Below, piece after piece: positions 55,201 to 63,892 of a stretch of 64,000 bases of DNA. Below the pieces are notes generated by a model that was not told the origin of the DNA, made no database searches, and was given only the letters and a program-made list of their open reading frames with translations. A program made the translations under genes and the position numbers. The first letter of the stretch is position 1; the number at the start of each line of letters is the position of its first letter. This DNA comes from Acinetobacter qingfengensis. Its GTDB lineage: Bacteria; Pseudomonadota; Gammaproteobacteria; Pseudomonadales; Moraxellaceae. The DNA lies in NCBI RefSeq assembly GCF_008693185.1, contig NZ_VXKN01000002.1, positions 372,001 to 436,000 of the forward strand, in the 5' to 3' direction.

Positions 55201-55824
55201 CAAAGCATTCAACAGCTTACACTTGAACGTGATGAAATTAATGCCAAAATCATCAGTGACAACGAACGACGTCATGAGCTACAACAATATCAGCAGCAAT
55301 TGACCACATTACAACAGCAGATCAATCGCTGGGGGAAAATTTCTGAACTGATTGGCAGTAAGGAAGGTACAAAATTTCAGCGAATTGCACAGGAACATCA
55401 TCTGGATATTCTCGTGGAATATGCTAATCAGCAACTCCAACCTTTGGCACCGCGTTATCAATTAAAACGCATTGACAATAGTCTGGGACTTGCCATCATT
55501 GATCATGATATGAATGCCGAACAACGTCCGGTTCTGTCATTATCCGGTGGAGAAACATTTCTGGTTTCTTTGGCATTAGCATTGGCCATTGCCAATATGG
55601 CATCAGGCAATATGAAACTGGAATCATTATTTATTGATGAAGGCTTTGGGACACTTGATCCGACGTCCTTGCACATTGTCATGGATGCACTGGATCGATT
55701 ACAAAGTCAGGGACGTAAGGTGGTATTGATTTCTCACGTACAGGAAATGCATGAGCGGATTCCGGTACAGATTCAAGTGCAATCTATAGGTGCTGGTGCA
55801 AGTCAGATTAAAATTATAGGATAA
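52222..55824 (+). CDS. sbcC: Nuclease SbcCD subunit C, glutamine-rich coiled coil
   Basis: 1,200-residue SMC/Rad50-like ATPase. N-terminal Walker A ITGKTGAGKST (about 34-44), a very long coiled coil interrupted by a zinc hook CMVC (about 599-602), then the signature LSLSGGETFLV and Walker B LFIDEGFGTLD near the end. The coil is strikingly rich in Gln, with many QQQ runs encoded by CAA/CAG repeats; the same base pattern gives long spurious frames in the other phases. Confidence 0.93.
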   Translation: MKILRLGLSNLASLSGEQNIDFESEPLAHAGLIAITGKTGAGKSTLLDAMCLALFDQIPRLNGAAGTLQDASGQGIAIKDSKHILRRGCTHAYAEVEFIALDQKRYQARWEIRRARNKLNGNLKVDRTITCLDDAQILTSSKSEASPLIQKLIGLSFEQFTRAVLLAQSEVGAFLKAKDQDRADLLEYLTNSNIFSLISQLSFAKTKHYRDELEQLQQILGHIELLNPEQLAALQQQKTELQNQLQAQQQTQKKLEQTQHWYQQQKQLLHHIHTTQNALQDIEQQQQAIDQQRHLLTQLDQFSQIRPVFHELDQARQQQKQLEQKKQQQNQHVIHAQQSLQHCQQQFEQAEKNLSQHKTMLKDLQPVLQKAFTHDSERERLLTNYKEKNQEFKAYETQLLEIQQQLNTETQQQEILEKQQQQIQIQLAQTQSIAIFAQEPKANIEKITFFLNQWQQLQAQLQTSNCKTIHDLQQQQQQLILNIAQHQQQFGTLDDIEQHINKNQVELQRLQQQQHAAQAFSRSLADCRNLQQQQRHTNENIEKLQPQLQQLQQQYTQAQQSYLQAEQHLQHLQQILNTQKLIQNEHIEHLRSQLKPEHPCMVCGNTQHPFIEHESALQHAIAQIQDLQEQQALIAKQDAQNQAEQLQQQYFQAQSSLHHQQQRQRELELAFTQSWQQLQQDYAVTNMQLELQQDIVALEQDFQNAFKYLQQQLQKSQEQLKHWQNCHTRGKTLFNQQQQHINDVIKNYQQAEHAITSKLDYIWQEAWQRQPEHTAQQLKSDIEQRVEQLAIAEQLTQRVQQSAQQCSNIQEKLHWLQSQHHNLHQQVQQIEQQGKDNSRQLIELISQHSEQKFTSAQAWQTALLGQQQHIEQAYEAIYLQLQKDDKNYQQQCQQENELLSQLTVWQHQIEHYQNQQQQWLSQHPEFDQQRIDDCLSHSLQQIQALRNEVQSFQQNQTKIQSNLAIYQQQLDQHQQHLPEIAQNALQQYTQHIEQSIQQLTLERDEINAKIISDNERRHELQQYQQQLTTLQQQINRWGKISELIGSKEGTKFQRIAQEHHLDILVEYANQQLQPLAPRYQLKRIDNSLGLAIIDHDMNAEQRPVLSLSGGETFLVSLALALAIANMASGNMKLESLFIDEGFGTLDPTSLHIVMDALDRLQSQGRKVVLISHVQEMHERIPVQIQVQSIGAGASQIKIIG

Positions 55825-55833
55825 ATAATATTG

Positions 55834-56934
55834 ATGCCAGACTTTAAACCGTTGACTGCCCGCTTTAGTTTACAGCTAGAAAGTTTGCGTGGCCTAAGTG
55901 CTTTTATCGTACTTTTCAGTCATGGTTATCAGGCATTTATTGCACCATTTTCAACCAGTTTATATCCAATTGTACGTTTACTTGGGCAAGGTGCCGTCAT
56001 GACCTTTTTTGTCCTCAGTGGATATTTGATTGGTTATTCTATTCAAAAAAACATTAATAAATATCAAAAATTTAATCTTCATCAATATGTGCTGCAACGC
56101 AGCAAACGTATCCTACCACCACTGATTTTTTCTATCGGATTAATGATCATTTTATACCTGCTGGCACCCATGTTTTTTGCCTCAGGCTCCCGAGAAATCT
56201 TGCCGATTCAGGGTTTTATGATTCGTACCGAATATGCCATATCATGGCAGGATACTCTGGGCTGCCTACTTTTCTTAAACGAATTTTTAAGCCAAACAGT
56301 TTCTGCCAATGCACCACTATGGAGTTTAAGTTACGAAGTCTGGTTTTATGTTTTAGCCGGCTGTTTATTGTGTTTACGGCATATTATCGCAATCATTTTA
56401 TTGATATTGATTCTTGCAATGTGGGGATGGCTTAACCCTCAATTTTTAGTTTATTTTGCGGTATGGCTACTGGCGTTTGCTTTATCTTTTGAAAGCGTTG
56501 AACAAAATATTGCAACAACCACATTAACTTGCTGCATGAATATATTTTTCATACTGGCAAGTGGCATTATGCTGTTTGATATTTATCAATTTTTTGTCAT
56601 TGATTTTCAACAGCGTTATCGGGCTGCACAATTTACTGCCTTTAATAGCTGTTTGGGGATTATGCTTAGTTGCTGGTTAATTTTATTAAAACGTCAGCAA
56701 ATAAATTGCGCTCTTCTCAATCAGCCGACACTGGCAAGCACTGCAAATTTCTCATACACATTATACCTTAGCCACTTTCCGATATTATTGTTTATTCTTG
56801 GGATATTTCCAGCCTATCAATATCAACAGTTTAGCACAAGCATACTCTTACTGATCCTCAGCATGGTAATTTGCAGTGTTTTTGCCTATATTTTCAGTCA
56901 GTTTTTGGAGCCACAACGCCAACATTTATCATAG
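55834..56934 (+). CDS. Acyltransferase-3 family membrane protein
   Basis: 366 residues, about ten membrane helices, with the OafA-type opening LESLRGLSAFIVLFSHGY (catalytic-type RG and His), MTFFVLSGYLIGYS, RIL-PP and the ANFSYTLYLSHFPI helix near 310. Such proteins acylate sugars of LPS, capsule or periplasmic glucans; substrate unknown. ATG 55834 was preferred over the adjacent TTG. It lies 9 bases after sbcC, probably read-through rather than function-linked. Confidence 0.88.
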   Translation: MPDFKPLTARFSLQLESLRGLSAFIVLFSHGYQAFIAPFSTSLYPIVRLLGQGAVMTFFVLSGYLIGYSIQKNINKYQKFNLHQYVLQRSKRILPPLIFSIGLMIILYLLAPMFFASGSREILPIQGFMIRTEYAISWQDTLGCLLFLNEFLSQTVSANAPLWSLSYEVWFYVLAGCLLCLRHIIAIILLILILAMWGWLNPQFLVYFAVWLLAFALSFESVEQNIATTTLTCCMNIFFILASGIMLFDIYQFFVIDFQQRYRAAQFTAFNSCLGIMLSCWLILLKRQQINCALLNQPTLASTANFSYTLYLSHFPILLFILGIFPAYQYQQFSTSILLLILSMVICSVFAYIFSQFLEPQRQHLS

Positions 56935-56965
56935 TAAAGTTCCCATAAGTCAGGGTATTCACAGC

Positions 56966-57658
56966 CTAATCTGCTGACGAATAATCACGCTGTCCAAATA
57001 ATGCTGTACCAATCCGCACGATAGTTGCCCCTGCTGCAATAGCCTGTTCCAGATCTCCTGACATTCCCATACTTAATGTATCCCAATCCTGTGGCTGGGC
57101 ATGCAATTCTTTAACTTTTTGGAAAAGCTGCTGTGTCTGTGCAAAAGCTGCGTAATTTTCCGGTTTTGGAATAACCATCAAACCACGTAAACGTAAATTT
57201 GGTAACACGCTAATTTTTTTTACCAAATCTGCGACCTCATCGGGTTGGCAACCATCTTTGGAATTCTGATCATCAATATTCACTTGCAAACAAATATTTA
57301 GAGCAGGTAATTGCTCTGGTCGCTGGCTAGATAAGCGTTCGGCAATAATTAAGCGATCAACACCATGTACCCAGTCAAATTTTTCGGCTAAATGCTTGGT
57401 TTTATTACGCTGCACATGACCGATAAAATGCCATTCAATTTGTAAAGCCTGTAAAACATCAATTTTTTCTAGTGCTTCCTGCAAATAATTTTCACCAAAT
57501 GCACGCTGCCCCAATTGATAAAATGCTTCTATACTTTGCGTAGAATGCATCTTGGACACGGCCAATAATTGTACGCTTTGCGGATCACGATCAGATTGTT
57601 GACAAGCACTCTGAATTTTTTGCAGAACTTTTTCATATTGCTTTGCGTATTGTTGCAT
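56966..57658 (-). CDS. yggS: PLP homeostasis protein, YggS family
   Basis: 230-residue single-domain type III PLP-binding protein, involved in keeping free pyridoxal phosphate and amino-acid pools balanced; not a racemase. The PLP lysine is in LLAVSKMHS (about 36); FGENYLQEAL, WHFIGHVQRNK and SMGMSGDLEQAI are classic. Divergent from pilT, the common proteobacterial arrangement. Confidence 0.95.
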   Translation of the reverse strand: MQQYAKQYEKVLQKIQSACQQSDRDPQSVQLLAVSKMHSTQSIEAFYQLGQRAFGENYLQEALEKIDVLQALQIEWHFIGHVQRNKTKHLAEKFDWVHGVDRLIIAERLSSQRPEQLPALNICLQVNIDDQNSKDGCQPDEVADLVKKISVLPNLRLRGLMVIPKPENYAAFAQTQQLFQKVKELHAQPQDWDTLSMGMSGDLEQAIAAGATIVRIGTALFGQRDYSSAD

Positions 57659-57777
57659 TTTAATGCCCTTTGCACTTGTGAAAAGATAACTTTTTCTTCA
57701 AAATCACACTGTTTAGTAAAGTAACCATTTTTATATTCTAAACATAATTATGAATTTTGTGTAATTAAGGGGCAATC

Positions 57778-58815
57778 ATGGATATTACCGAGCTCTTGGC
57801 ATTTGCAGTAAAAAATGGGGCTTCGGATTTACATTTATCATCAGGTTTACCACCAATGATTCGTGTAGATGGCGATGTAAAACGTATCAATCTACCGCCG
57901 ATGGAACATAAAGATGTCCATCGACTGGTTTATGACATCATGAACGATAAACAACGTCGTGATTATGAAGAATTATTAGAAACAGATTTTTCCTTTGAAG
58001 TCCCTAATATTGCCCGTTTCCGTGTCAATGCTTTTAATCAAAATCGTGGTGCCGGTGCAGTTTTTCGTACTATTCCGTCAAAAGTGCTGACCATGGAACA
58101 ATTACACATGGGAGCAATTTTTCAAACCATTTCAGATTATCCTCGTGGTCTGGTATTGGTTACAGGGCCTACTGGTTCTGGTAAATCAACGACTTTAGCA
58201 GCAATGCTCGACTATATTAACGATAATCGTTATGAGCATATTCTGACCGTAGAAGACCCCATCGAATTTGTACACGAATCTAAAAAATGTCTGGTCAACC
58301 AGCGTGAAGTCCATCGGGATACACACGGATTTAATGAAGCATTACGCTCTGCCCTACGTGAAGATCCGGACATCATTTTGGTTGGAGAAATGCGAGATCT
58401 GGAAACGATTCGCTTGGCCTTGACTGCGGCAGAAACAGGTCATTTGGTTTTTGGTACATTACATACCACTTCTGCCACAAAAACCATTGACCGTATCATT
58501 GACGTTTTTCCAGCAGAAGAAAAGGATATGGTGCGATCCATGCTTTCGGAATCTCTTCAGGCTGTTGTTTCACAGGCACTTTTAAAACGTAATGGTGGTG
58601 GACGTGTTGCTGCACATGAAATCATGATCGGTACACATGCCATACGAAACCTGATTCGTGAAAATAAAGTTGCTCAAATGTATTCTTCAATCCAAACTGG
58701 CGCACCACAAGGGATGGTTACATTGGATCAATCCCTTAAACAACTGGTAGCCAAAGGTGTTGTAACCGTTGCAGAAGCACGCAAATATGCCAAAAATGCC
58801 GATACATTCTTATAA
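57778..58815 (+). CDS. pilT: Type IV pilus retraction ATPase PilT
   Basis: Hexameric motor retracting type IV pili (twitching motility, DNA uptake). 345 residues: PAS-like N-terminal domain, Walker A GPTGSGKSTT (about 129), Asp box VEDPIEF, Walker B DIILVGEMRD and the retraction-specific HAIRNLIRE near residue 285. The ATG is preceded by AGGGGCA. Confidence 0.96.
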   Translation: MDITELLAFAVKNGASDLHLSSGLPPMIRVDGDVKRINLPPMEHKDVHRLVYDIMNDKQRRDYEELLETDFSFEVPNIARFRVNAFNQNRGAGAVFRTIPSKVLTMEQLHMGAIFQTISDYPRGLVLVTGPTGSGKSTTLAAMLDYINDNRYEHILTVEDPIEFVHESKKCLVNQREVHRDTHGFNEALRSALREDPDIILVGEMRDLETIRLALTAAETGHLVFGTLHTTSATKTIDRIIDVFPAEEKDMVRSMLSESLQAVVSQALLKRNGGGRVAAHEIMIGTHAIRNLIRENKVAQMYSSIQTGAPQGMVTLDQSLKQLVAKGVVTVAEARKYAKNADTFL

Positions 58816-58823
58816 GGTGCAGC

Positions 58824-59942
58824 ATGGATTTTAATGATCTACTCCTCATGATGATGGAAAAAAATGCATCAGATTTATTTATTTCTGCTGATGTAGAACC
58901 GTCCATGAAAATCAATGGGCAAATCAACCCAGTAATCAAAAACAAACTGACTGGGGCGACGATTCTACAATTAATGCGTAGCATTATGACCGAAAAACAA
59001 TGGCAGGAATTTAACCAGACTCATGAGTGTAACTTTGCCATTACTGATCGGGACAAGACATCACGTTTTCGTGTCAGCGCCTTTCAACAACGGGATTTAC
59101 CTGGCATGGTATTGCGTAAAATTGAAACCCGGATCCCAACACCGGAAGCGCTCAAACTGCCACCTATCCTAAAAGAATTATGCATGGCGAAACGTGGGAT
59201 AGTTTTATTTGTTGGTGGTACAGGAACAGGTAAATCTACATCACTCGCAGCATTGGTCGGCTATCGTAACCAAAGCTCTCGTGGTCATATCATTACCATT
59301 GAAGATCCAATTGAATTTGTACATCAACATGCCGGCTGTATTATTACGCAGCGTGAAGTTGGTATTGATACAGAATCCTTTGAAATCGCTTTAAAAAATA
59401 CTTTACGTCAGGCACCAGATGTTATTTTAATTGGTGAAATTCGTAGCCGTGAAGTGATGGAATATGCTGTAGCTTTTGCTGAAACAGGCCATCTGGTTTT
59501 TGCCACCCTACATGCTAACAATGCTAATCAGGCACTGGATCGTATCATCCATTTCTTCGGTGCAGATCGTCACAATCAACTGTATATGGATTTATCGCTT
59601 AATCTTAAAGCCATTGTTGCACAACAGCTTATTCCCAATAAAGATGGTAATGGACGCCGTGCAGCCGTTGAAGTCATGATCAATTCACCATTAATGTCAG
59701 ATTACATTCGTAAAGGTGAAATTCATGAATTAAAGGATTTAATGAAACGTTCCCGTGAGCTAGGGATGCAAACTTTTGATCAGGCACTATTTGATTTATA
59801 TCGTGAAGGCAGTATCAGCTATGAAAATGCACTAAAACATGCTGATGCACCAAATGATTTACGTTTACAGATTAAACTTGGAGAAAGTGATGCAAAATCC
59901 CTACTTAATGGAACCAAAGGTTTAAGTCTGGAAGATTATTAA
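58824..59942 (+). CDS. pilU: PilT-dependent retraction ATPase PilU
   Basis: 372 residues, PilT paralogue with Walker A GGTGTGKSTS (about 131), IEDPIEFVHQH and VILIGEIRSREV. The C-terminal extension (KSLLNGTKGLSLEDY) is typical of PilU. Eight bases after pilT, so an operon. PilU boosts retraction force with PilT and is not sufficient alone (known of the family). Confidence 0.95.
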   Translation: MDFNDLLLMMMEKNASDLFISADVEPSMKINGQINPVIKNKLTGATILQLMRSIMTEKQWQEFNQTHECNFAITDRDKTSRFRVSAFQQRDLPGMVLRKIETRIPTPEALKLPPILKELCMAKRGIVLFVGGTGTGKSTSLAALVGYRNQSSRGHIITIEDPIEFVHQHAGCIITQREVGIDTESFEIALKNTLRQAPDVILIGEIRSREVMEYAVAFAETGHLVFATLHANNANQALDRIIHFFGADRHNQLYMDLSLNLKAIVAQQLIPNKDGNGRRAAVEVMINSPLMSDYIRKGEIHELKDLMKRSRELGMQTFDQALFDLYREGSISYENALKHADAPNDLRLQIKLGESDAKSLLNGTKGLSLEDY

Positions 59943-60005
59943 AGTTTGTTAATTAACTTAATTGATTGTCTAATCCTAAAATAAGTTAACACTTATTTGA
60001 AATGT

Positions 60006-60036
60006 AAAAAAAGCGTATATCCACTATACGCTTTTT
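60006..60036. terminator. Bidirectional terminator between pilU and fur
   Basis: AAAAAGCGTATA-TCCAC-TATACGCTTTTT perfect 12-bp stem, flanked by A and T runs; serves both convergent genes. Confidence 0.88.
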
Positions 60037-60061
60037 CCTCTATTCGGCGCTGACAAGGCGC

Positions 60062-60499
60062 TTACTTCTTCTTTAAAGCCTCCTGACATTCGGACTCATC
60101 ACAATAACCATATAGGTTCAAAGAATGTCCTGTCAGAGTGAAACCATATTGATCGGCAACACTGTGCTGCTCTTTTTCAATCACGTTGTTGGTAAATTCA
60201 ACAACTTTATTACAATGTTGGCAGACAAGATGATCATGATGATCTTCCTGCATAATTTCAAAAACAGAATGATTGTTTTCAAAATGATGGCGCTGAATAA
60301 TACCCGCAGCCTCAAACTGGGTTAACACACGATAAACTGTTGCTAATCCAACATCCTCACCTTGTTCTAATAGTGTTTTGTAAATATCTTCAGCACTAAG
60401 ATGATGTTGCTTTGAATTTTCAAGCAGTTCAAGTATTTTAATACGAGGTAAGGTTACCTTTAATCCGGCTTTGCGCAAATCTTGATTTGTAATTGGCAT
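60062..60499 (-). CDS. fur: Ferric uptake regulator Fur
   Basis: 145-residue iron-responsive repressor. Winged helix (about 1-80, TLPRIKILELL and DVGLATVYRVLTQF) and metal domain with HHDHLVCQHC (CxxC, about 88-97) and the C-terminal CDESEC pair. Likely controls the sodA Fur box in this window. Divergent from bamE, as in many gammaproteobacteria. No convincing own Fur box seen; the upstream region has AAAGTG...CACTTT instead. Confidence 0.97.
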   Translation of the reverse strand: MPITNQDLRKAGLKVTLPRIKILELLENSKQHHLSAEDIYKTLLEQGEDVGLATVYRVLTQFEAAGIIQRHHFENNHSVFEIMQEDHHDHLVCQHCNKVVEFTNNVIEKEQHSVADQYGFTLTGHSLNLYGYCDESECQEALKKK

Positions 60500-60610
60500 G
60501 TAAATAAATCTCTCAACAAAATTAAAGTGGTCATATGCAAGCGCACTTTGATAAAGTATGATCTAGACTTTATCTTAGCGCATTAAAAATTTGTGGGATA
60601 GTGTAGCAAA

Positions 60611-61009
60611 ATGCAAAAACTAATGTTAACAATGTTGATCACCACCCTTCTTACCGGTTGCTCGGTGTTCGGCGTCTACAAAGTGGATATTCCTCAAGGA
60701 ACACCATTAACACAGGCTCAGGCCGCTCAGGTCAAGGTGGGAATGACACCACAACAAGTTCGCTTTTTACTTGGTAGTCCAACCATTACTGATCCACTAA
60801 ACCCACTACGTTGGGACTACGTTTATAATTACATTCCGGGCACATACGCCAAGAAACAAAAAATTCCAGCTGCTCATAATCAGCATCTAAAAATTTATTT
60901 TGACCAATCTGGCACAGTATCTCGTGTAGAAGGCTTGGAAAGCATTCCTGCCCAACAACCCGGTCTTCCTGCTTCCAAAGAAGCCATTTTAAATGCAGAT
61001 ACGCAGTAA
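60611..61009 (+). CDS. bamE: Outer membrane assembly lipoprotein BamE (OmlA/SmpA)
   Basis: 132-residue lipoprotein of the BAM complex. Lipobox LLTGC with Cys17, followed by VFGVYKVDIPQG and the SmpA/OmlA fold with VKVGMTPQQVRFLLGSP (about 46-62), DPLNPLRWDYVYNY. The unstructured C-terminal tail is about 25 residues. Confidence 0.96.
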   Translation: MQKLMLTMLITTLLTGCSVFGVYKVDIPQGTPLTQAQAAQVKVGMTPQQVRFLLGSPTITDPLNPLRWDYVYNYIPGTYAKKQKIPAAHNQHLKIYFDQSGTVSRVEGLESIPAQQPGLPASKEAILNADTQ

Positions 61010-61027
61010 TTAAAGCATTATTACAAT

Positions 61028-61067
61028 AAAAATAGCACCATAAGCATTGACTTAGGGTGCTATTTTT
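61028..61067. terminator. Bidirectional terminator between bamE and rnfH
   Basis: AAAAATAGCACC-A-TAAG...CTTAGGGTGCTATTTTT, 16 of 17 pairs, loop CATTGA, with A and T runs. Confidence 0.85.
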
Positions 61068-61089
61068 ATGGAAGTAAGCATTTTGAAAA

Positions 61090-61416
61090 CTACTGATGCT
61101 TTTTTTGCCATTGATTACCAGGCTGAAAACGTCCTACCGGATGTTGTTCAGCACGTTGACGTCTAACTTCTTTTGGACTCATTTTTAACGGACGATAAAT
61201 TTCAACACGGTCGCCGGACTGTATAGTTTGTGTTTCCAAAGATTTAACTTTTAGACCAAAAATACCGACTTGTAATGGTTCAGGTAACATTACATATTGT
61301 GCAATTTTGCTTTGTTGAATTGCCTGTAATACAGTCATACCTTCAATCCACGGAACAAGAATACAATACTGTTGATCTTCAGCACAATACACCACAATAA
61401 CTTGTAAATGCTGCAC
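61090..61416 (-). CDS. rnfH: RnfH (UPF0125) family ubiquitin-like protein
   Basis: 108-residue beta-grasp protein (LQVIVVYCAEDQQYCILVP, then VLQAIQQSKI, SGDRVEIYRPLKMSPKEVRRQRA, the family end). Function unclear; in E. coli and relatives it lies next to ratA opposite bamE. Here bamE is convergent as expected, but no ratA lies beside it: the gene upstream encodes a membrane protein, one base away. Confidence 0.88.
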   Translation of the reverse strand: MQHLQVIVVYCAEDQQYCILVPWIEGMTVLQAIQQSKIAQYVMLPEPLQVGIFGLKVKSLETQTIQSGDRVEIYRPLKMSPKEVRRQRAEQHPVGRFQPGNQWQKKHQ

Positions 61417-61417
61417 T

Positions 61418-62509
61418 TTACACGCCTACCAAAGCCAAAATCCAGCCAATCAATGCCAGAAGAATCGACACTGGAACAATAATACGAATCATCACTCGCC
61501 AAAAACTATATACCGCTTCACTGGAAAAATTAATCGCCTTGCGTAAATGACTAATTTTCATTAACCAACCGACAAAAATCGCATAACCCAGACAAAGTAT
61601 TAATCCTACAAAAATCAAAATATGATAAAAGGCAAATGCCGTATTTGGGATTGCCCAGATTAATGCTGGCACAATTAATACAATAGCCTGAATGGGCAAA
61701 GCAATTTTTCGTTGCAATAATTGCTCACGGGTAAATTGTAACAATAAGCCGGATAACCCCAGTGCAGCCATCAACATTGCAATGGTATAAGGCATAGAAG
61801 TATTGCTATGGATCAGACTTAATAACCCGAGACCAACTACTTGTGCCAGCCAAATTGGTAATACAATTGGCATACTTTTTTGTTGCGCTTTTACAGCGTG
61901 TACAGTACCTTGCCAGTAAAACCCTAATCCCAAACCGCCTGTGACCAATGTTAAAGTCACTACTTTTGCCCATTCAGAAAATTCAATTGTGGTCCATTGC
62001 CAATGCGCATGTGCCATGCTTTGTGCAATTCCTAAACCGGCAACGGCCAAAGTCGCTAACAAAGTTATCGCAAATAATACTATACGCGGCAACATAGATG
62101 CGGCAACTGCAACAATCAGGATAACAAGAATAAGCAAGCTGCTGGCTGTATTGATCGCAAAAGCAAGCTGTAATTGTTGCACAACATAATTTAAGATTGC
62201 TCCCACAATAAATGGTGCAAAAATTACCGCAGCCCAGCCAATCAAACGCCAGCGAGTACTTCTATCGGCATCTCGTGTCAATTGCATAAATGCGACTAAG
62301 GGTGTGTCTTTGGCACGTTTTGCCAAAGCAATCTCCAAAATCATAACAGGTAAAGCCAATACCACCATGGTAACAAACCAGAGTAGCCAGAAATCATATT
62401 GTGAATAATTCACCAAACCAAGACTTGGAAGAAGTACAACACCTAAAATCAATGATAGACAAAATGCCAAAATAGGTGTTGTCCATGCAGGTAACTGATG
62501 CGCTTGCAT
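61418..62509 (-). CDS. Divergent SNF/NSS-like membrane transporter
   Basis: 363 residues with about ten hydrophobic helices. The segment LPVMILEIALAKRAKDTP resembles helix 2 of the neurotransmitter:sodium symporter (LeuT) family, and the C-terminal INFSSEAVYSFWRVMIRIIVPVSILLALIGW resembles its last helices. But the hallmark GN-WRFP motif of helix 1 is missing and the protein is about 80 residues short, so sodium binding and transport are doubtful. Runs into rnfH with one base between. Confidence 0.6.
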   Translation of the reverse strand: MQAHQLPAWTTPILAFCLSLILGVVLLPSLGLVNYSQYDFWLLWFVTMVVLALPVMILEIALAKRAKDTPLVAFMQLTRDADRSTRWRLIGWAAVIFAPFIVGAILNYVVQQLQLAFAINTASSLLILVILIVAVAASMLPRIVLFAITLLATLAVAGLGIAQSMAHAHWQWTTIEFSEWAKVVTLTLVTGGLGLGFYWQGTVHAVKAQQKSMPIVLPIWLAQVVGLGLLSLIHSNTSMPYTIAMLMAALGLSGLLLQFTREQLLQRKIALPIQAIVLIVPALIWAIPNTAFAFYHILIFVGLILCLGYAIFVGWLMKISHLRKAINFSSEAVYSFWRVMIRIIVPVSILLALIGWILALVGV

Positions 62510-62658
62510 TCGTTGTTCTCTAAATATTTCAATTCAAAACTAATGCGATATTTTGCCTTTAGCAACGCATAAAAGCAAAGTTTTCAGCATAAAATCCTGA
62601 TGCTATTTACTGATAAGTGAAACTGAAAAGCCAACCTTTCAGGTAATAGCAAAATTTT

Positions 62659-63879
62659 TTAGATATTTCCCAAATGGTCATCTTCGACTGCATCATAAAT
62701 TTCCTGAAAAATATTAGGGAATGCGGACTCTACACGATTCCATCCAGGAATAAATGGTTGATCATTTGGTCGATCAATAAAGGCTTGACCTGCATCTAAA
62801 ATACATTGAGTAAATAGTTCGACTGCCATTTCTTCACTATGCTGGTCGAACTTCAAACCATTAAATTCAGCATCATGATGATAAATTTCTATGATATCTA
62901 ATGCATTACGGTAATATGTTGCTTTTAAAATACGAAATGAATCACTGGTAATGGATACGCCCATGGTTGCCAATTTACGCAATAAAGACTGAATAATATC
63001 GCAACTCATACGCTTTAAACCGCCTGTGCCGTCCTCGTTCGCCAGAGGCTGATGTTTATGGTCATAATTATCAGCAATTTCCACCTGACAGCTACGTTTA
63101 GGGCTGTAATTTCTATAAATCTCTGATAAAACACCTATTTCCAGCCCCCAATCACTAGGTATTTTGATGCTATTCAACACACGAGTACGCATCGCAAACT
63201 CACCTGAAAGTGGATACCTAAAATTATTTAAATATTCCAAATATTCTGAATGACCATATACCATTTGTAAGGCTCGCAATAAAGGCCCCACCAATAATCG
63301 GCAAACACGTCCATTTAATTTTTGATTGGCTAACCGAGAATAATACCCCTTACAAAACACATACTGGAAAGTAGGATTAGCGACCGGATAAATCAATCGA
63401 GCCAACATCCCTCGATCATAGGTGACAATGTCGCAATCATGCAAAGCAATACAGTCTGTTCGATCCGATGCCAAGGTATATCCCATGCAATACCAGACAT
63501 TACGCCCCTTTCCAGCTTCAGTTGGTGATAAACCTTCTTTTTGTAGTTTTTCATCAATTGCTCTAAGTCTAGGACCATCATTCCATAAAATTCGGTAACG
63601 TTGTGGTAATCGGCTAAAAAATTCCTGTGCATATAAAAATTGTTCCCGATCAGCACGATCCAGCCCAATGACAATTTCTTCCAGATACGTTGCCTGACTC
63701 AACTCATCAACAATATGATTTAGTGCAGGCCCTTCTAGTTCAGAAAATAAAGACGGTAAAATTAACCCCATTTTCCTACGCTTGGAAAAAGATATTAACT
63801 CCTGTTCCAGATCTTCAGTAGATCGCTCAGTTAAATTATGAAAATTTGTAAATAACCCATTTTGATAGAAATCAGACAT
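62659..63879 (-). CDS. gpgS: Glucosyl-3-phosphoglycerate synthase-type glycosyltransferase (GT81)
   Basis: 406 residues of the GpgS family, using an NDP-glucose and 3-phosphoglycerate to build glucosylglycerate, a compatible solute. Features are LILPSLFSELEGPALNHIVDEL (about 38-60), the NDP/metal-site HDCDIVTYDRGM (about 147-158), GRVCRLLVGPLLRAL and SGEFAMRTRV. The ATG follows AAGGAG and lies 13 bases after the partial gene upstream, so both are in one operon. Mannosyl-3-phosphoglycerate synthase is the main alternative. Confidence 0.82.
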   Translation of the reverse strand: MSDFYQNGLFTNFHNLTERSTEDLEQELISFSKRRKMGLILPSLFSELEGPALNHIVDELSQATYLEEIVIGLDRADREQFLYAQEFFSRLPQRYRILWNDGPRLRAIDEKLQKEGLSPTEAGKGRNVWYCMGYTLASDRTDCIALHDCDIVTYDRGMLARLIYPVANPTFQYVFCKGYYSRLANQKLNGRVCRLLVGPLLRALQMVYGHSEYLEYLNNFRYPLSGEFAMRTRVLNSIKIPSDWGLEIGVLSEIYRNYSPKRSCQVEIADNYDHKHQPLANEDGTGGLKRMSCDIIQSLLRKLATMGVSITSDSFRILKATYYRNALDIIEIYHHDAEFNGLKFDQHSEEMAVELFTQCILDAGQAFIDRPNDQPFIPGWNRVESAFPNIFQEIYDAVEDDHLGNI

Positions 63880-63892
63880 TTATTTCTCCTTA

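Noticed and set aside
53117..55303. Several Asn/Ser-rich frames of 60-109 residues within sbcC
   Set aside because: They arise from CAA/CAG repeats of sbcC read in other phases.
60500..60610. Fur box for autoregulation of fur
   Set aside because: Only an AAAGTG...CACTTT inverted pair is present; no GATAAT-type palindrome.
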